Shown in pieces: positions 7,390 through 15,472 of a stretch of 64,000 nt of DNA; position 1 is the stretch's first letter; the number at the start of each line of letters is the position of its first letter. The notes under the pieces were generated by a model. That model was not told the DNA's origin and made no database searches. It was given only the letters and a program-made list of their open reading frames with translations. Made by a program: the position numbers and the translations under genes. Source of the stretch: Flavobacterium sp. CBA20B-1 (GTDB lineage: Bacteria; Bacteroidota; Bacteroidia; Flavobacteriales; Flavobacteriaceae); contig NZ_CP092370.1 in assembly GCF_028473145.1 (NCBI RefSeq), positions 2,790,001-2,854,000 on the forward strand, given 5' to 3'.

Positions 7390-8397
7390 ATGTATCATTC
7401 AAAAATAACCGGATTAGGCTTTTATGTACCGGAAAATGTGGTAACAAATGATGATTTATCACGACTTATGGATACCAATGATGAATGGATTCAAGAGCGA
7501 ACTGGTATAAAAGAACGTCGCCATGTAGTTTTACCAGAAGATACCACTTCAGGTATGGCGCTAAAAGCATCGAAAATTGCCATTGAACGTGCAGGAATTG
7601 ATAAGAACGATATCGATTTTATTGTATTTGCCACTTTAAGTCCCGATTATTATTTTCCAGGTCCGGGAGTTACTCTTCAAAAAGAATTGGGCATAAAAAC
7701 TGTTGGAGCATTAGATGTTCGCAACCAATGTTCGGGTTTTATTTATGCGCTTTCTGTGGCCGATCAGTTTATCAAAACGGGCATGTATAAAAATATATTG
7801 GTGGTTGGCTCTGAAGTGCATTCAAAAGGATTGGACATGACCACTCGCGGGCGTGGTGTTTCGGTGATTTTTGGCGATGGGGCAGGAGCTGCTGTTTTAA
7901 GCCGAACCGAAGATTTATCAAAAGGGATTTTATCAACCCATTTACACTCAGAAGGCGAGCATGCAGAAGAATTGGCGTTAATTGCTCCCGGAATGGGCAA
8001 GCGCTGGGTGACCGATATTATTAAAGAAAATAATCCAGACGATGAATCGTATTATCCGTATATGAATGGTCAATTTGTATTTAAAAATGCAGTGGTTCGT
8101 TTTTCAGAAGTGATTAATGAAGGACTGCAAGCAAATAATTTACAAGTTGCAGACATTAATATGTTGATACCGCACCAAGCCAATTTGCGAATTGCACAAT
8201 TTATTCAGCAAAAATTTAAACTGACTGATGAGCAAGTGTATAACAACATCATGAAATACGGCAACACCACAGCTGCATCGGTGCCTATTGCACTCACCGA
8301 AGCGTGGGAACAAGGCAAAATTAAAGAAGGTGATTTAGTGGTACTTGCAGCATTTGGTAGCGGTTTTACATGGGCAAGTGCTCTAATTCGTTGGTAA
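7390..8397 (+). CDS. 3-oxoacyl-ACP synthase III family protein (FabH-like)
   Basis: Condensing enzyme of 335 aa with the thiolase fold and full KAS III triad: Cys114 (RNQCSGF), His262 (IPHQAN) and Asn292 (YGNTTAAS). FabH enzymes start fatty acid synthesis by joining acyl-CoA to malonyl-ACP. This gene is not beside plpX/rpmF or other fab genes, as a primary fabH often is. It precedes a membrane di-iron hydroxylase, so it may be a paralogue for a special lipid or for branched starters. That role is inferred from context only. It has its own promoter. Confidence 0.88.
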   Translation: MYHSKITGLGFYVPENVVTNDDLSRLMDTNDEWIQERTGIKERRHVVLPEDTTSGMALKASKIAIERAGIDKNDIDFIVFATLSPDYYFPGPGVTLQKELGIKTVGALDVRNQCSGFIYALSVADQFIKTGMYKNILVVGSEVHSKGLDMTTRGRGVSVIFGDGAGAAVLSRTEDLSKGILSTHLHSEGEHAEELALIAPGMGKRWVTDIIKENNPDDESYYPYMNGQFVFKNAVVRFSEVINEGLQANNLQVADINMLIPHQANLRIAQFIQQKFKLTDEQVYNNIMKYGNTTAASVPIALTEAWEQGKIKEGDLVVLAAFGSGFTWASALIRW

Positions 8398-8449
8398 AAA
8401 AGTTGTAATTGATAATAGTTCTCAGTAAATTCGAATAATAAAAAAGGTT

Positions 8450-9130
8450 ATGAAAGGTCATAGAGTACAAAATTCAGGACAAGCGCAATTGTTTAAAAAT
8501 CCATTTTTGGAATTGTTAACTAAGGGGCATCCTGCATTAAGTTGGGGTATTCATGTTCCCATCTTGGTGTATTGTTTTTATTATGGATACAGTCATTATT
8601 TTTTAACATTGCCAGAAATGTTTGCTATCTCCATTTTTGCATTGCTTTTTTGGACATTTTTTGAGTACATCGCACATAGATATGTGTTTCATTTAATAAG
8701 TGAAAAGGAAAATTTGCAAAAGTTTGCTTACATCATGCACGGTAACCACCATCATTATCCAAAAGATAAATCGCGTTTATTTATGCCACCTGTGCCTAGT
8801 TTAATTATTGCGGCTGCGCTTTTTGGTATTAAATATCTGCTTTTAGGAAAATATGCTTTTGCTTTTTATCCGGGTTTTATTTTAGGATGGTTAATGTATG
8901 CTTCGATGCATTATTTGATTCATGCCATCGAACCTCCTTTCAAGTTCTTGCAACCCTTGTGGCGCAACCATCATTTGCATCATTACCGCAATGAAAACCT
9001 TGGTTTTGGAGTGAGTAATACTTTTTGGGACAGAGTTTTTGGAACTATGTTCGATTTTAAAAAAGACCGTATCGATAAACAAAAATCTAAAGATTTAATG
9101 TTTGATAGAAAACAAAAAAGTGAAGCTTAA
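8450..9130 (+). CDS. Sterol desaturase / fatty acid hydroxylase superfamily protein
   Basis: Integral membrane di-iron oxygenase of 226 aa. Hydrophobic segments surround the histidine clusters HRYVFH, HGNHHHYP, HYLIH and RNHHLHHY, the arrangement seen in fatty acid 2-hydroxylases. The likely reaction is O2-dependent hydroxylation of a membrane lipid acyl chain; the substrate is unknown. It starts 52 nt after the FabH-like gene on the same strand and probably shares its transcript. Its last codons form the first arm of the terminator hairpin, an economical overlap. Confidence 0.82.
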   Translation: MKGHRVQNSGQAQLFKNPFLELLTKGHPALSWGIHVPILVYCFYYGYSHYFLTLPEMFAISIFALLFWTFFEYIAHRYVFHLISEKENLQKFAYIMHGNHHHYPKDKSRLFMPPVPSLIIAAALFGIKYLLLGKYAFAFYPGFILGWLMYASMHYLIHAIEPPFKFLQPLWRNHHLHHYRNENLGFGVSNTFWDRVFGTMFDFKKDRIDKQKSKDLMFDRKQKSEA

Positions 9131-9147
9131 AATGCTTCACTTTTTTT
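9118..9147 (+). terminator. Terminator overlapping the hydroxylase 3' end
   Basis: Stem AAGTGAAGC / GCTTCACTT followed by a T-run. The stop codon lies in the hairpin loop. Confidence 0.8.
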
Positions 9148-9179
9148 ATAAACGTAAGTAGTTATCAAAATAATAATTA

Positions 9180-9563
9180 TTAAAAATAAGGTTTTTGTGC
9201 AAACTGAATTGTGATTACATTACTGTCTAGATAACCTGCACGTTTTGCTTGAACGGTTACCGTAGTTATAGTATTGCTTGTGTATTGGTTACCCATTATT
9301 TCTTTGCCGTTCACATAAAAAGTGGCATCGGAAACAGCAGATCCACCACTCGTTGCTGATAACATCACCTGATTTCCTAATGGCGAAAAATACCTCTTTT
9401 TTTCAGTTGAATAAGAAGCGTTTGCAGTAAGTGTTAATTGCTGCCCAATATTTGGATTTTGATTTGGAACGGGTGTTTCTAATACAGTGTCATCTTCAGA
9501 GCATGAAGAAAAACCAATCACTGAAAAACTAGCTATTGCAATAAAGAATAAAATCTTTTTCAT
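9180..9563 (-). CDS. Small lipoprotein of unknown function
   Basis: Protein of 127 aa with a lipoprotein signal peptide: positive start, hydrophobic stretch, and lipobox ending GFSSC, with the lipidated Cys about residue 21. The mature part is short and Thr/Asn-rich, and its pattern suggests a beta-sandwich of bacterial Ig type (VNGKEI, TVTVQAKRAGY). I do not recognise a family. It is convergent with the hydroxylase gene. It is probably anchored to a membrane, facing the periplasm or cell surface. Confidence 0.65.
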   Translation of the reverse strand: MKKILFFIAIASFSVIGFSSCSEDDTVLETPVPNQNPNIGQQLTLTANASYSTEKKRYFSPLGNQVMLSATSGGSAVSDATFYVNGKEIMGNQYTSNTITTVTVQAKRAGYLDSNVITIQFAQKPYF

Positions 9564-9793
9564 CTTAAATATATAAGGTTAATCGTTTACTAACTAAATA
9601 ATGCTATAAAAATACAAAAAATATTGGTTAACCAAATTTTTTATGTTTGTTTTTTATAATATAGTTAATTTTTTTACGATTTCAATGATAAAGGATATGG
9701 TAAGTTATTTACCTTAAACGGCATTTCGCTTTAATTGTTAATTAATTGAAAAGGCAGACAGATGAAAATTCATTTTCTTGCTATCTTTGTTTT

Positions 9794-10339
9794 ATGAAAC
9801 GACTAACTATTTATGTTGCTAGCTTATTAAGTACAGGAGCTTATTCGCAAATTGGCGATGCTATTCACTGTGGGTACGACTTTACCAGTTATATTGTAGT
9901 AAAACCTCACGAAGACGGCAAAACACAAACCATAAACGGTTTAAAAATGACTATTTGCGATGAAGATGGCAATGAAGTAATAAATAAAGATTTTAAGTTA
10001 AGTTGGAAAAATAACAACCAACCGTTGCATTTTGTTCGCAATTACAAAATTGATTCTAATAATAAAAAATTAGAAGGTTTTGACGAGGGTAAATGGTTTT
10101 ATTATTTTGCCGATGACCATTATTTGGTAACAGTTTCCAACACCTTTAATGCCGAAGATTATTATTTAAAAATCGAAGATACAGATGGCGCCGAAAATGG
10201 CGGACATTTTAAAACCTTTATGATGCAATTGGCACCTTATAATATGTATATCTTATGCACGTCTGAGGAAAAGCAAAAAGCCATGCAGTTTGGCAGAAGA
10301 ATGAACAAACCTATTGATGTGGTTTTGGAAAAATATTAA
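9794..10339 (+). CDS. Secreted protein of unknown function
   Basis: The start is placed at the ATG at 9794, which gives a signal peptide (MKRLTIYVASLLSTGAYSQ); the longer frame would need an upstream TTG. The mature protein has about 163 aa, with alternating hydrophobic residues suggesting beta structure and no recognised motif. A TATCTTTG box ends only 3 nt before the ATG, so the transcript could be leaderless. A terminator follows directly. Single gene with no functional context. Confidence 0.65.
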   Translation: MKRLTIYVASLLSTGAYSQIGDAIHCGYDFTSYIVVKPHEDGKTQTINGLKMTICDEDGNEVINKDFKLSWKNNNQPLHFVRNYKIDSNNKKLEGFDEGKWFYYFADDHYLVTVSNTFNAEDYYLKIEDTDGAENGGHFKTFMMQLAPYNMYILCTSEEKQKAMQFGRRMNKPIDVVLEKY

Positions 10340-10344
10340 ATGAA

Positions 10345-10375
10345 AAACGGAAGAACAATTGTCTTCCGTTTTTTA
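10345..10375. terminator. Bidirectional terminator
   Basis: Hairpin AAACGGAAGA / TCTTCCGTTT with flanking A- and T-runs between convergent genes. Confidence 0.8.
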
Positions 10376-10378
10376 TGA

Positions 10379-11923
10379 TTAGTTGATAACTGCTTCTTTA
10401 TCTTTAAAATACATTTCTGCAAAAGTAATGTTTCTGCCGTGTTCAATACGTTTATGAAATACCTCTGGGCTTATTTCATTTGGTTTAGAGAAACCGCAAG
10501 CTCCAATAAATTCTCCAAAAGCTTTCATGGTGTTTTTATGAAAAGTGGCTACACGCACTGATTTGTCTGTAATATCCATACCTTCATACAACAAAGGATC
10601 TTGAGTGGCAATACCAACGGGGCAGTGTCCGCTGTCGCATTGCAAGGCTTGAATGCATCCCAAAGCAAACATCATTCCTCGGGCACTGTAACAAGCATCG
10701 GCACCTAATGACATATTTTTGGCTAAATCAAATGCTGAGATAATCTTTCCGGCAGCGATGATTTTAATTTGGTCACGCAAATTGTATTGTTTCAATATCT
10801 TGTTTGCAAAAACCAATGCATCCGATAGTGCCATTCCCATATAATCGATAAATTCTAATGGTGCAGCCCCGGTTCCACCTTCAGCGCCATCGATTGTAAT
10901 AAAATCGGGATAAATTCCGGTTTCGCTAAACGCTTTTATGATATCTGTAAACTCGTCTTTTCGTCCAATACAAATTTTAAAACCTACGGGTTTACCACCA
11001 CTTAAATTACGCATTTTTCCAATAAAGTATGCCAATTCAATAGCATTGCTAAAGGCAGAGTGCGATGATGGCGAGTGTACGGTTGTAAAAGGTTTTACAT
11101 TACGAATTTTAGAAACCTCTAAAGTGTTTTTCTCAGCAGGTAATAATCCACCATGACCGGGTTTTGCTCCTTGAGAAAGCTTTAATTCAATCATTTTAAC
11201 GTCGTCATATTGCGCTCTTTCGGCAAACAAAGCATCGTTAAAAAAACCATTTTCATCTCTACAGCCAAAATATCCGGTTCCAATTTGCCAAATTAAATCA
11301 CCTCCTGATCTGTGATATGGTGAAATACCACCTTCTCCGGTGTTGTGCGCAAATCCTCCTAATTTAGCACCTTTGTTTAACGAAATAATCGCTTTTTTAC
11401 TTAATGCGCCATAACTCATTGCACTAATATTATAAATACTTGCACTGTAAGGTTTGGCACATTGATCATTTCCAATTAAAGTTCTAAAGTTAAAATCAGA
11501 GATGTTTTTAGGATAAACAGAATGCGAAGCCCATTCATAACCAATGCGGTTTGGGTCATCTTGCATACCAAAGGATACGGTTTGCTTGGCATTTTTAGCA
11601 CGTTGGTAAACAATAGATCGCTCACGGCGGTTAAAAGGTTTACCATCTAGCTCACCTTCCCAAAAATATTGACGCAATTCTGGGCGAATTTCTTCTAAAA
11701 TGTATCTTAAACGCCCAATAATTGGATAGTTTTTGCGAATGGTATGCTTCGTTTGAAAAGCATCTTTAAACGCTAAATAAAACAAAACTGCAGGCAATAT
11801 GAGTGATATTATACTCCAACTTCTAAAGATTACGAGGTACAATGTAACAATTAAATAGGTAATAACAAATGCCCAAATAACTTGCCTAATTACAAAACGA
11901 TTAAAAAATTTTTGATGTAACAT
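10379..11923 (-). CDS. FMN-binding glutamate synthase family protein, membrane-anchored
   Basis: Protein of 514 aa. Two N-terminal hydrophobic segments (about residues 15-50) are followed by a glutamate-synthase central/FMN domain with an alpha/beta barrel, including GAEGGTGAAP, the phosphate-binding AAGKI and the Cys-rich CDSGHCPVGIATQDP typical of the GltB FMN region. There is no amidotransferase domain, so it is not a complete glutamate synthase. Stand-alone members are widespread in Bacteroidota and their reaction is not settled. It is a single gene with a candidate promoter at 12092-12099. Confidence 0.85.
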   Translation of the reverse strand: MLHQKFFNRFVIRQVIWAFVITYLIVTLYLVIFRSWSIISLILPAVLFYLAFKDAFQTKHTIRKNYPIIGRLRYILEEIRPELRQYFWEGELDGKPFNRRERSIVYQRAKNAKQTVSFGMQDDPNRIGYEWASHSVYPKNISDFNFRTLIGNDQCAKPYSASIYNISAMSYGALSKKAIISLNKGAKLGGFAHNTGEGGISPYHRSGGDLIWQIGTGYFGCRDENGFFNDALFAERAQYDDVKMIELKLSQGAKPGHGGLLPAEKNTLEVSKIRNVKPFTTVHSPSSHSAFSNAIELAYFIGKMRNLSGGKPVGFKICIGRKDEFTDIIKAFSETGIYPDFITIDGAEGGTGAAPLEFIDYMGMALSDALVFANKILKQYNLRDQIKIIAAGKIISAFDLAKNMSLGADACYSARGMMFALGCIQALQCDSGHCPVGIATQDPLLYEGMDITDKSVRVATFHKNTMKAFGEFIGACGFSKPNEISPEVFHKRIEHGRNITFAEMYFKDKEAVIN

Positions 11924-12091
11924 ACATTCTTAAATGCAAAAATTGTTGTTGTTTAATAATTGATTTTAATACCTATTGTTCTTAATTTTTTATAAAATAA
12001 CCATCAAGCTTCTCTTTCAAATTCGATGTCTTTATTTTATTCTAGAAAATCTGTTCATTTTCTAAAATGAAAAAAAGAAAAATAGTGTTCG

Positions 12092-12099
12092 CAAAGGTA
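12092..12099 (-). promoter_or_regulatory. -7 promoter element for the glutamate-synthase-like gene
   Basis: Read on the minus strand the sequence is TACCTTTG, matching TAnnTTTG. It implies a leader of about 165 nt. No clear -33 box is visible. Confidence 0.4.
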
Positions 12100-12114
12100 A
12101 GAAACATTTTGATT

Positions 12115-12678
12115 TTAAAGTGTATTTTTCCATTTAATATTACACCCGATACTTGGTTTTTGCAAAGGATTAACACTTCGGTTGTACAAGATTGAATCAA
12201 TGGCGTTGCGAAGGTCGTTTCCATTGGTGGGAATTCCGTTTTTTGGGCGTGAATCATCTAATTGACCGCGATAGATTAATTTGTTTTGTGCATCGAACAA
12301 ATACAAATCGGGAGTGCATGCTGCATCGTATTTTTTAGCTACTTCTTGCGTTTCATCATATAAATAAGGAAAACCGAATTTATGTTGAAAAGCAAACTCA
12401 CTCATTTTATCAGGTGCATCATCAGGATATGCAACAGCGTCGTTGCTGGAGATGGCTACAAATCCAATTCCCTGTACGCGGTAATCATTTGCCACACGAA
12501 CAATTTCTTCTATTACATGCAACACAAAAGGACAGTGGTTGCAGATAAACATAACAACTGTTCCGTGGTTTCCATTTATGTCATTAAACGATTTCCATTC
12601 GTTACTATTTGTATCGGGCAGAAAAAAATCGGGTGCTGTTGTACCTAAGGCTAACATGTTTGAAGGTGTTCGTGCCAT
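12115..12678 (-). CDS. Thioredoxin-fold redox protein (AhpC/TSA-like)
   Basis: About 187 aa from the Met at 12678 (MARTPSNML); a longer frame to 12708 is less likely because the upstream sequence is not conserved-looking. It has a peroxiredoxin-like start (LGTTAPDFFLPD) and a thioredoxin fold with CNHCPF as the active-site CxxC, then ACTPDLYLFD containing the cis-Pro loop. Such single-domain proteins are annotated as thioredoxin-family or peroxiredoxin-like. There is no signal peptide, so it is probably cytoplasmic. Its electron partner is unknown. Confidence 0.8.
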   Translation of the reverse strand: MARTPSNMLALGTTAPDFFLPDTNSNEWKSFNDINGNHGTVVMFICNHCPFVLHVIEEIVRVANDYRVQGIGFVAISSNDAVAYPDDAPDKMSEFAFQHKFGFPYLYDETQEVAKKYDAACTPDLYLFDAQNKLIYRGQLDDSRPKNGIPTNGNDLRNAIDSILYNRSVNPLQKPSIGCNIKWKNTL

Positions 12679-12735
12679 TTTTTTTTGAAATTTAGTAAAA
12701 TAAAACAAATTAGGGAAACATAAATAATTGAAGTA

Positions 12736-13836
12736 TTAGTAATACTCAATCTCTGTTTCATATATGTTTCGAACAGAATTGTTTTCTGTAATAATCATTT
12801 TTGTAACATTATTTTTTGTATCATAAAAATATTCGTATTTCAAAATACCTTTTTTTGATAATGGATTAAATAAAATGAATTTGCCAATGTCATCGCTAAT
12901 GAACGTACACACAATATTTGAAATGTTTTGATTTTCATTGTATGAAAAAATGGCTTCTAATGTATCATTATCGACACTTTTTTCAATAATTTTATCAAGC
13001 ATTTTATTATTGAGATAAGAATAATCAATTGTTCCCATTTTTCTTACATCATTGAGGCTACCAAGAGACAAATTATAACGCTCGTTTATTAATTTTTGAT
13101 TATTATTGTAGGTGTAATGATGTTCGTCATCAGAGAAATAAGTCGAATAACGCTTGGACAGTACTTTAATAAGATTGTTTTGATGATCATAGCTATAATC
13201 AACATCTTGTGAAACAGTTTGTTTTATTTCTTTGTTGAGTAATTCCTCAAAACGAATCATGTTATAATTAATGAGTTTTCCTTGAGAGTTATAAGTGTAA
13301 TTTAAAGAAGTTTCTACAAAGCCTTTGTAAATATTCTCTCTTTTTATTAGTTTAAGACCGTCATAATAGTATTTATACTCCTTAATATCTGTATCTTTAC
13401 CCTCCATATATTTTACAATTTGGTAAATTATATTTTTATCTTCATATTCCTTTAATATTTCTTCAGAATATCTTTCATAGATTTTTTCAGAATTACTATA
13501 ATATTTTTTATAAATACTTTTTTCTCGATTATTCTCCCTTGTGTAAACTCCTAGTTTTGATTTTTTATTTTGGTTATAATATATGTGTTTTGTAAACTGA
13601 CCGTCCATATTATATTCTCGAACTTCTATAGTATCTCTTCTGAGATTAGTATATGAGTTTGATTGAAAATAAGTAATACGTTTTATTTTATTTACTTTAA
13701 TTATAGAATCATTGTCATACTTATTTTGGACAAAAATATTAAAAAATCTAGAAGGCGTATTATCAAGATATATTTGACTGTATGAGGTAAAATATAATAA
13801 ATTTATAAAAAAAAATATGTAGAGTTTTCTTATCAT
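12736..13836 (-). CDS. Secreted protein with YD/RHS-like repeats, unknown function
   Basis: 366 aa with a signal peptide (FFFINLLYFTSYSQ). The mature part consists of about eight units of roughly 30-40 residues carrying a Tyr-Tyr/Asp-Gly or Asn pattern (for example YKYYYDGLKLI, YTYNSQGKLI, YSYDHQNNLIK, YTYNNNQKLI), similar to the YD repeats of RHS-like Bacteroidota proteins. Local composition is clearly more AT-rich than the neighbours, which suggests transfer or relaxed selection. There is no toxin domain, no sorting domain and no partner gene. It may be a surface or periplasmic beta-rich protein. Confidence 0.65.
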   Translation of the reverse strand: MIRKLYIFFFINLLYFTSYSQIYLDNTPSRFFNIFVQNKYDNDSIIKVNKIKRITYFQSNSYTNLRRDTIEVREYNMDGQFTKHIYYNQNKKSKLGVYTRENNREKSIYKKYYSNSEKIYERYSEEILKEYEDKNIIYQIVKYMEGKDTDIKEYKYYYDGLKLIKRENIYKGFVETSLNYTYNSQGKLINYNMIRFEELLNKEIKQTVSQDVDYSYDHQNNLIKVLSKRYSTYFSDDEHHYTYNNNQKLINERYNLSLGSLNDVRKMGTIDYSYLNNKMLDKIIEKSVDNDTLEAIFSYNENQNISNIVCTFISDDIGKFILFNPLSKKGILKYEYFYDTKNNVTKMIITENNSVRNIYETEIEYY

Positions 13837-13864
13837 TTTTTAGTTTTATGCTAATATAGAATAA

Positions 13865-13893
13865 AAAAAGCCAACTAAAAAGCTGGCTTTAAA
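13865..13893 (-). terminator. Terminator of the GAPDH gene
   Basis: Hairpin AAGCCAGC / GTTGGCTT followed by a T-run on the minus strand, just downstream of the GAPDH stop. Confidence 0.75.
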
Positions 13894-13909
13894 ATATGTT
13901 GTGTATCTA

Positions 13910-15355
13910 CTAATAGTAAACGTATCTGCGTACTTTAGCAATGTGTTTTGCTAAACGAATCACTTGGTGGCTGTAGCCATATTCGTTGTCGTACCAAATG
14001 TATAATACAATGTTTTTACCATCGGCTGAAACAATTGTTGCGTTAGAATCATAAATTGCTGGTGCTGATGTTCCAACGATGTCTGATGAAACCAATTCGT
14101 TGTTTAACGAATATTTAATTTGCTCTACCAATTCACCTTCTAAAGCATATTGTTTCATTATTTTGTTTAAATCTGCTACCGAAGTTTGTTTTCCAACTTC
14201 TAAATTCAATACAACTAATGAACCATTTGGAACAGGTACACGAATGGCATTAGAGGTTAGTTTACCTGCTAAACTTGGTAATGCTTTTGCAACTGCAGAA
14301 CCAGCACCCGTTTCGGTAATTACCATGTTTAAGGCTGCTGCTCTTCCACGACGGTATTTTTTGTGCATGTTATCCACCAAATTTTGGTCGTTTGTATAGG
14401 CGTGAATGGTTTCTAAATGTCCTTTCACCACTCCTAATTCTTCTTCAATAACAGCTAAAACAGGTGTGATAGCGTTTGTAGTACAAGAAGCTGCAGACCA
14501 AATCGGAGTTTCGTCGATATTATAATCTTCATGGTTTACACCATAAACAACATTCGGAACACCTTTTCCTGGTGCTGTAAGTAAAACTTGTGTTGCACCT
14601 TTAGATTTTAAGTGACGAGATAAAGCGGCTTCGTCTTTAAAAACACCTGTGTTATCAATAACCAATGCATCGTTGATACCATATTGTGTATAATCGATAT
14701 CTTCTGGTTGAGCGGCAGAAATCATGCGAACAGGTGAACCATTGATAATCAACGATTCGTTTTCAACATCAATTCCTACTGATCCTTCAAAATCTCCGTG
14801 GATAGAATCTAATCGAAGTAAAGATGCACGCTTTTCTAATGAAGCTTCATCGTTTTTATCGCGTGTTACGATTGCTTTTAGGCGTAATTGTTGACCTTTA
14901 CCAATTTTAGCCATTAATTCACGTGCTAATAAACGGCCAATGCGACCAAACCCGTATAAAACAACGTCTTTTGGCTCAATTGTATTTCCTTCTTTTGCAC
15001 CTTTTAACTTGTCCACAACAAATGACAAAGAATCGTTGTATTTGTTGTCTTCTAGATGGAATTCATACGTTAATTTACCAATATCAATGCGCGCTGCTGG
15101 CAAATCTGCGGTTTGAATGGCACGAGCAATTTCAACAGTGTCAAAAATATTAATTGGTTTTTCAACAAATTTTGCAGCATATTCATGTAAATTAATAATG
15201 TCGCTCACGCTACGGTCAATTAATTGGTTTCTAAATAAAACCAATTCAATTGATTTGTCATACCATAAATCATTAACGATTTTAATAAACTCTACGCAAG
15301 CTTTTCTTCTGTCTGCTTGGAAAGCCAATTCTTTTTCGTATAAATTATTTTCCAT
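13910..15355 (-). CDS. Glyceraldehyde-3-phosphate dehydrogenase, long form
   Basis: Catalyses NAD(P)-linked oxidation of glyceraldehyde 3-phosphate in glycolysis/gluconeogenesis. At 481 aa it exceeds the usual ~335 aa because of an extra helical N-terminal region of about 125 residues. The Rossmann motif GFGRIGRLLA then follows, then catalytic Cys291 in SAASCTTNAITP, and a normal C-terminal catalytic domain (WYDNEYGYSHQV). Long GAPDH of this type occurs in Bacteroidota beside a standard enzyme; the role of the extension is not known to me. Monocistronic, with candidate promoter box TATTTTTG (minus strand, 15393-15400) and a terminator. Confidence 0.93.
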   Translation of the reverse strand: MENNLYEKELAFQADRRKACVEFIKIVNDLWYDKSIELVLFRNQLIDRSVSDIINLHEYAAKFVEKPINIFDTVEIARAIQTADLPAARIDIGKLTYEFHLEDNKYNDSLSFVVDKLKGAKEGNTIEPKDVVLYGFGRIGRLLARELMAKIGKGQQLRLKAIVTRDKNDEASLEKRASLLRLDSIHGDFEGSVGIDVENESLIINGSPVRMISAAQPEDIDYTQYGINDALVIDNTGVFKDEAALSRHLKSKGATQVLLTAPGKGVPNVVYGVNHEDYNIDETPIWSAASCTTNAITPVLAVIEEELGVVKGHLETIHAYTNDQNLVDNMHKKYRRGRAAALNMVITETGAGSAVAKALPSLAGKLTSNAIRVPVPNGSLVVLNLEVGKQTSVADLNKIMKQYALEGELVEQIKYSLNNELVSSDIVGTSAPAIYDSNATIVSADGKNIVLYIWYDNEYGYSHQVIRLAKHIAKVRRYVYY

Positions 15356-15392
15356 TTGGGGTGTAAATTGTGTTGTATTTTAAAAAGTTGTA

Positions 15393-15420
15393 CAAAAATA
15401 TTAATTTTTATGATATACAA
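15393..15420 (-). promoter_or_regulatory. Promoter of the GAPDH gene
   Basis: Minus-strand TATTTTTG at 15400-15393 with TTG at 15420-15418 and a 17-nt spacer. The -7 box is good and the -33 box is partial. Confidence 0.5.
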
Positions 15421-15432
15421 GCACATATAATT

Positions 15433-15464
15433 AAAAAAGTAGCTTTTTTATAAGCTACTTTTTA
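15433..15464 (-). terminator. Terminator of the HtrA gene
   Basis: Hairpin AAAGTAGCTT / AAGCTACTTT with a T-run, directly after the stop codon on the minus strand. Confidence 0.75.
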
Positions 15465-15472
15465 TCAACACA

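Noticed and set aside
9746-9793. Longer N-terminus for the secreted protein, starting at TTG
   Set aside because: It would place extra residues before a clear signal peptide; the ATG at 9794 gives a normal export signal.
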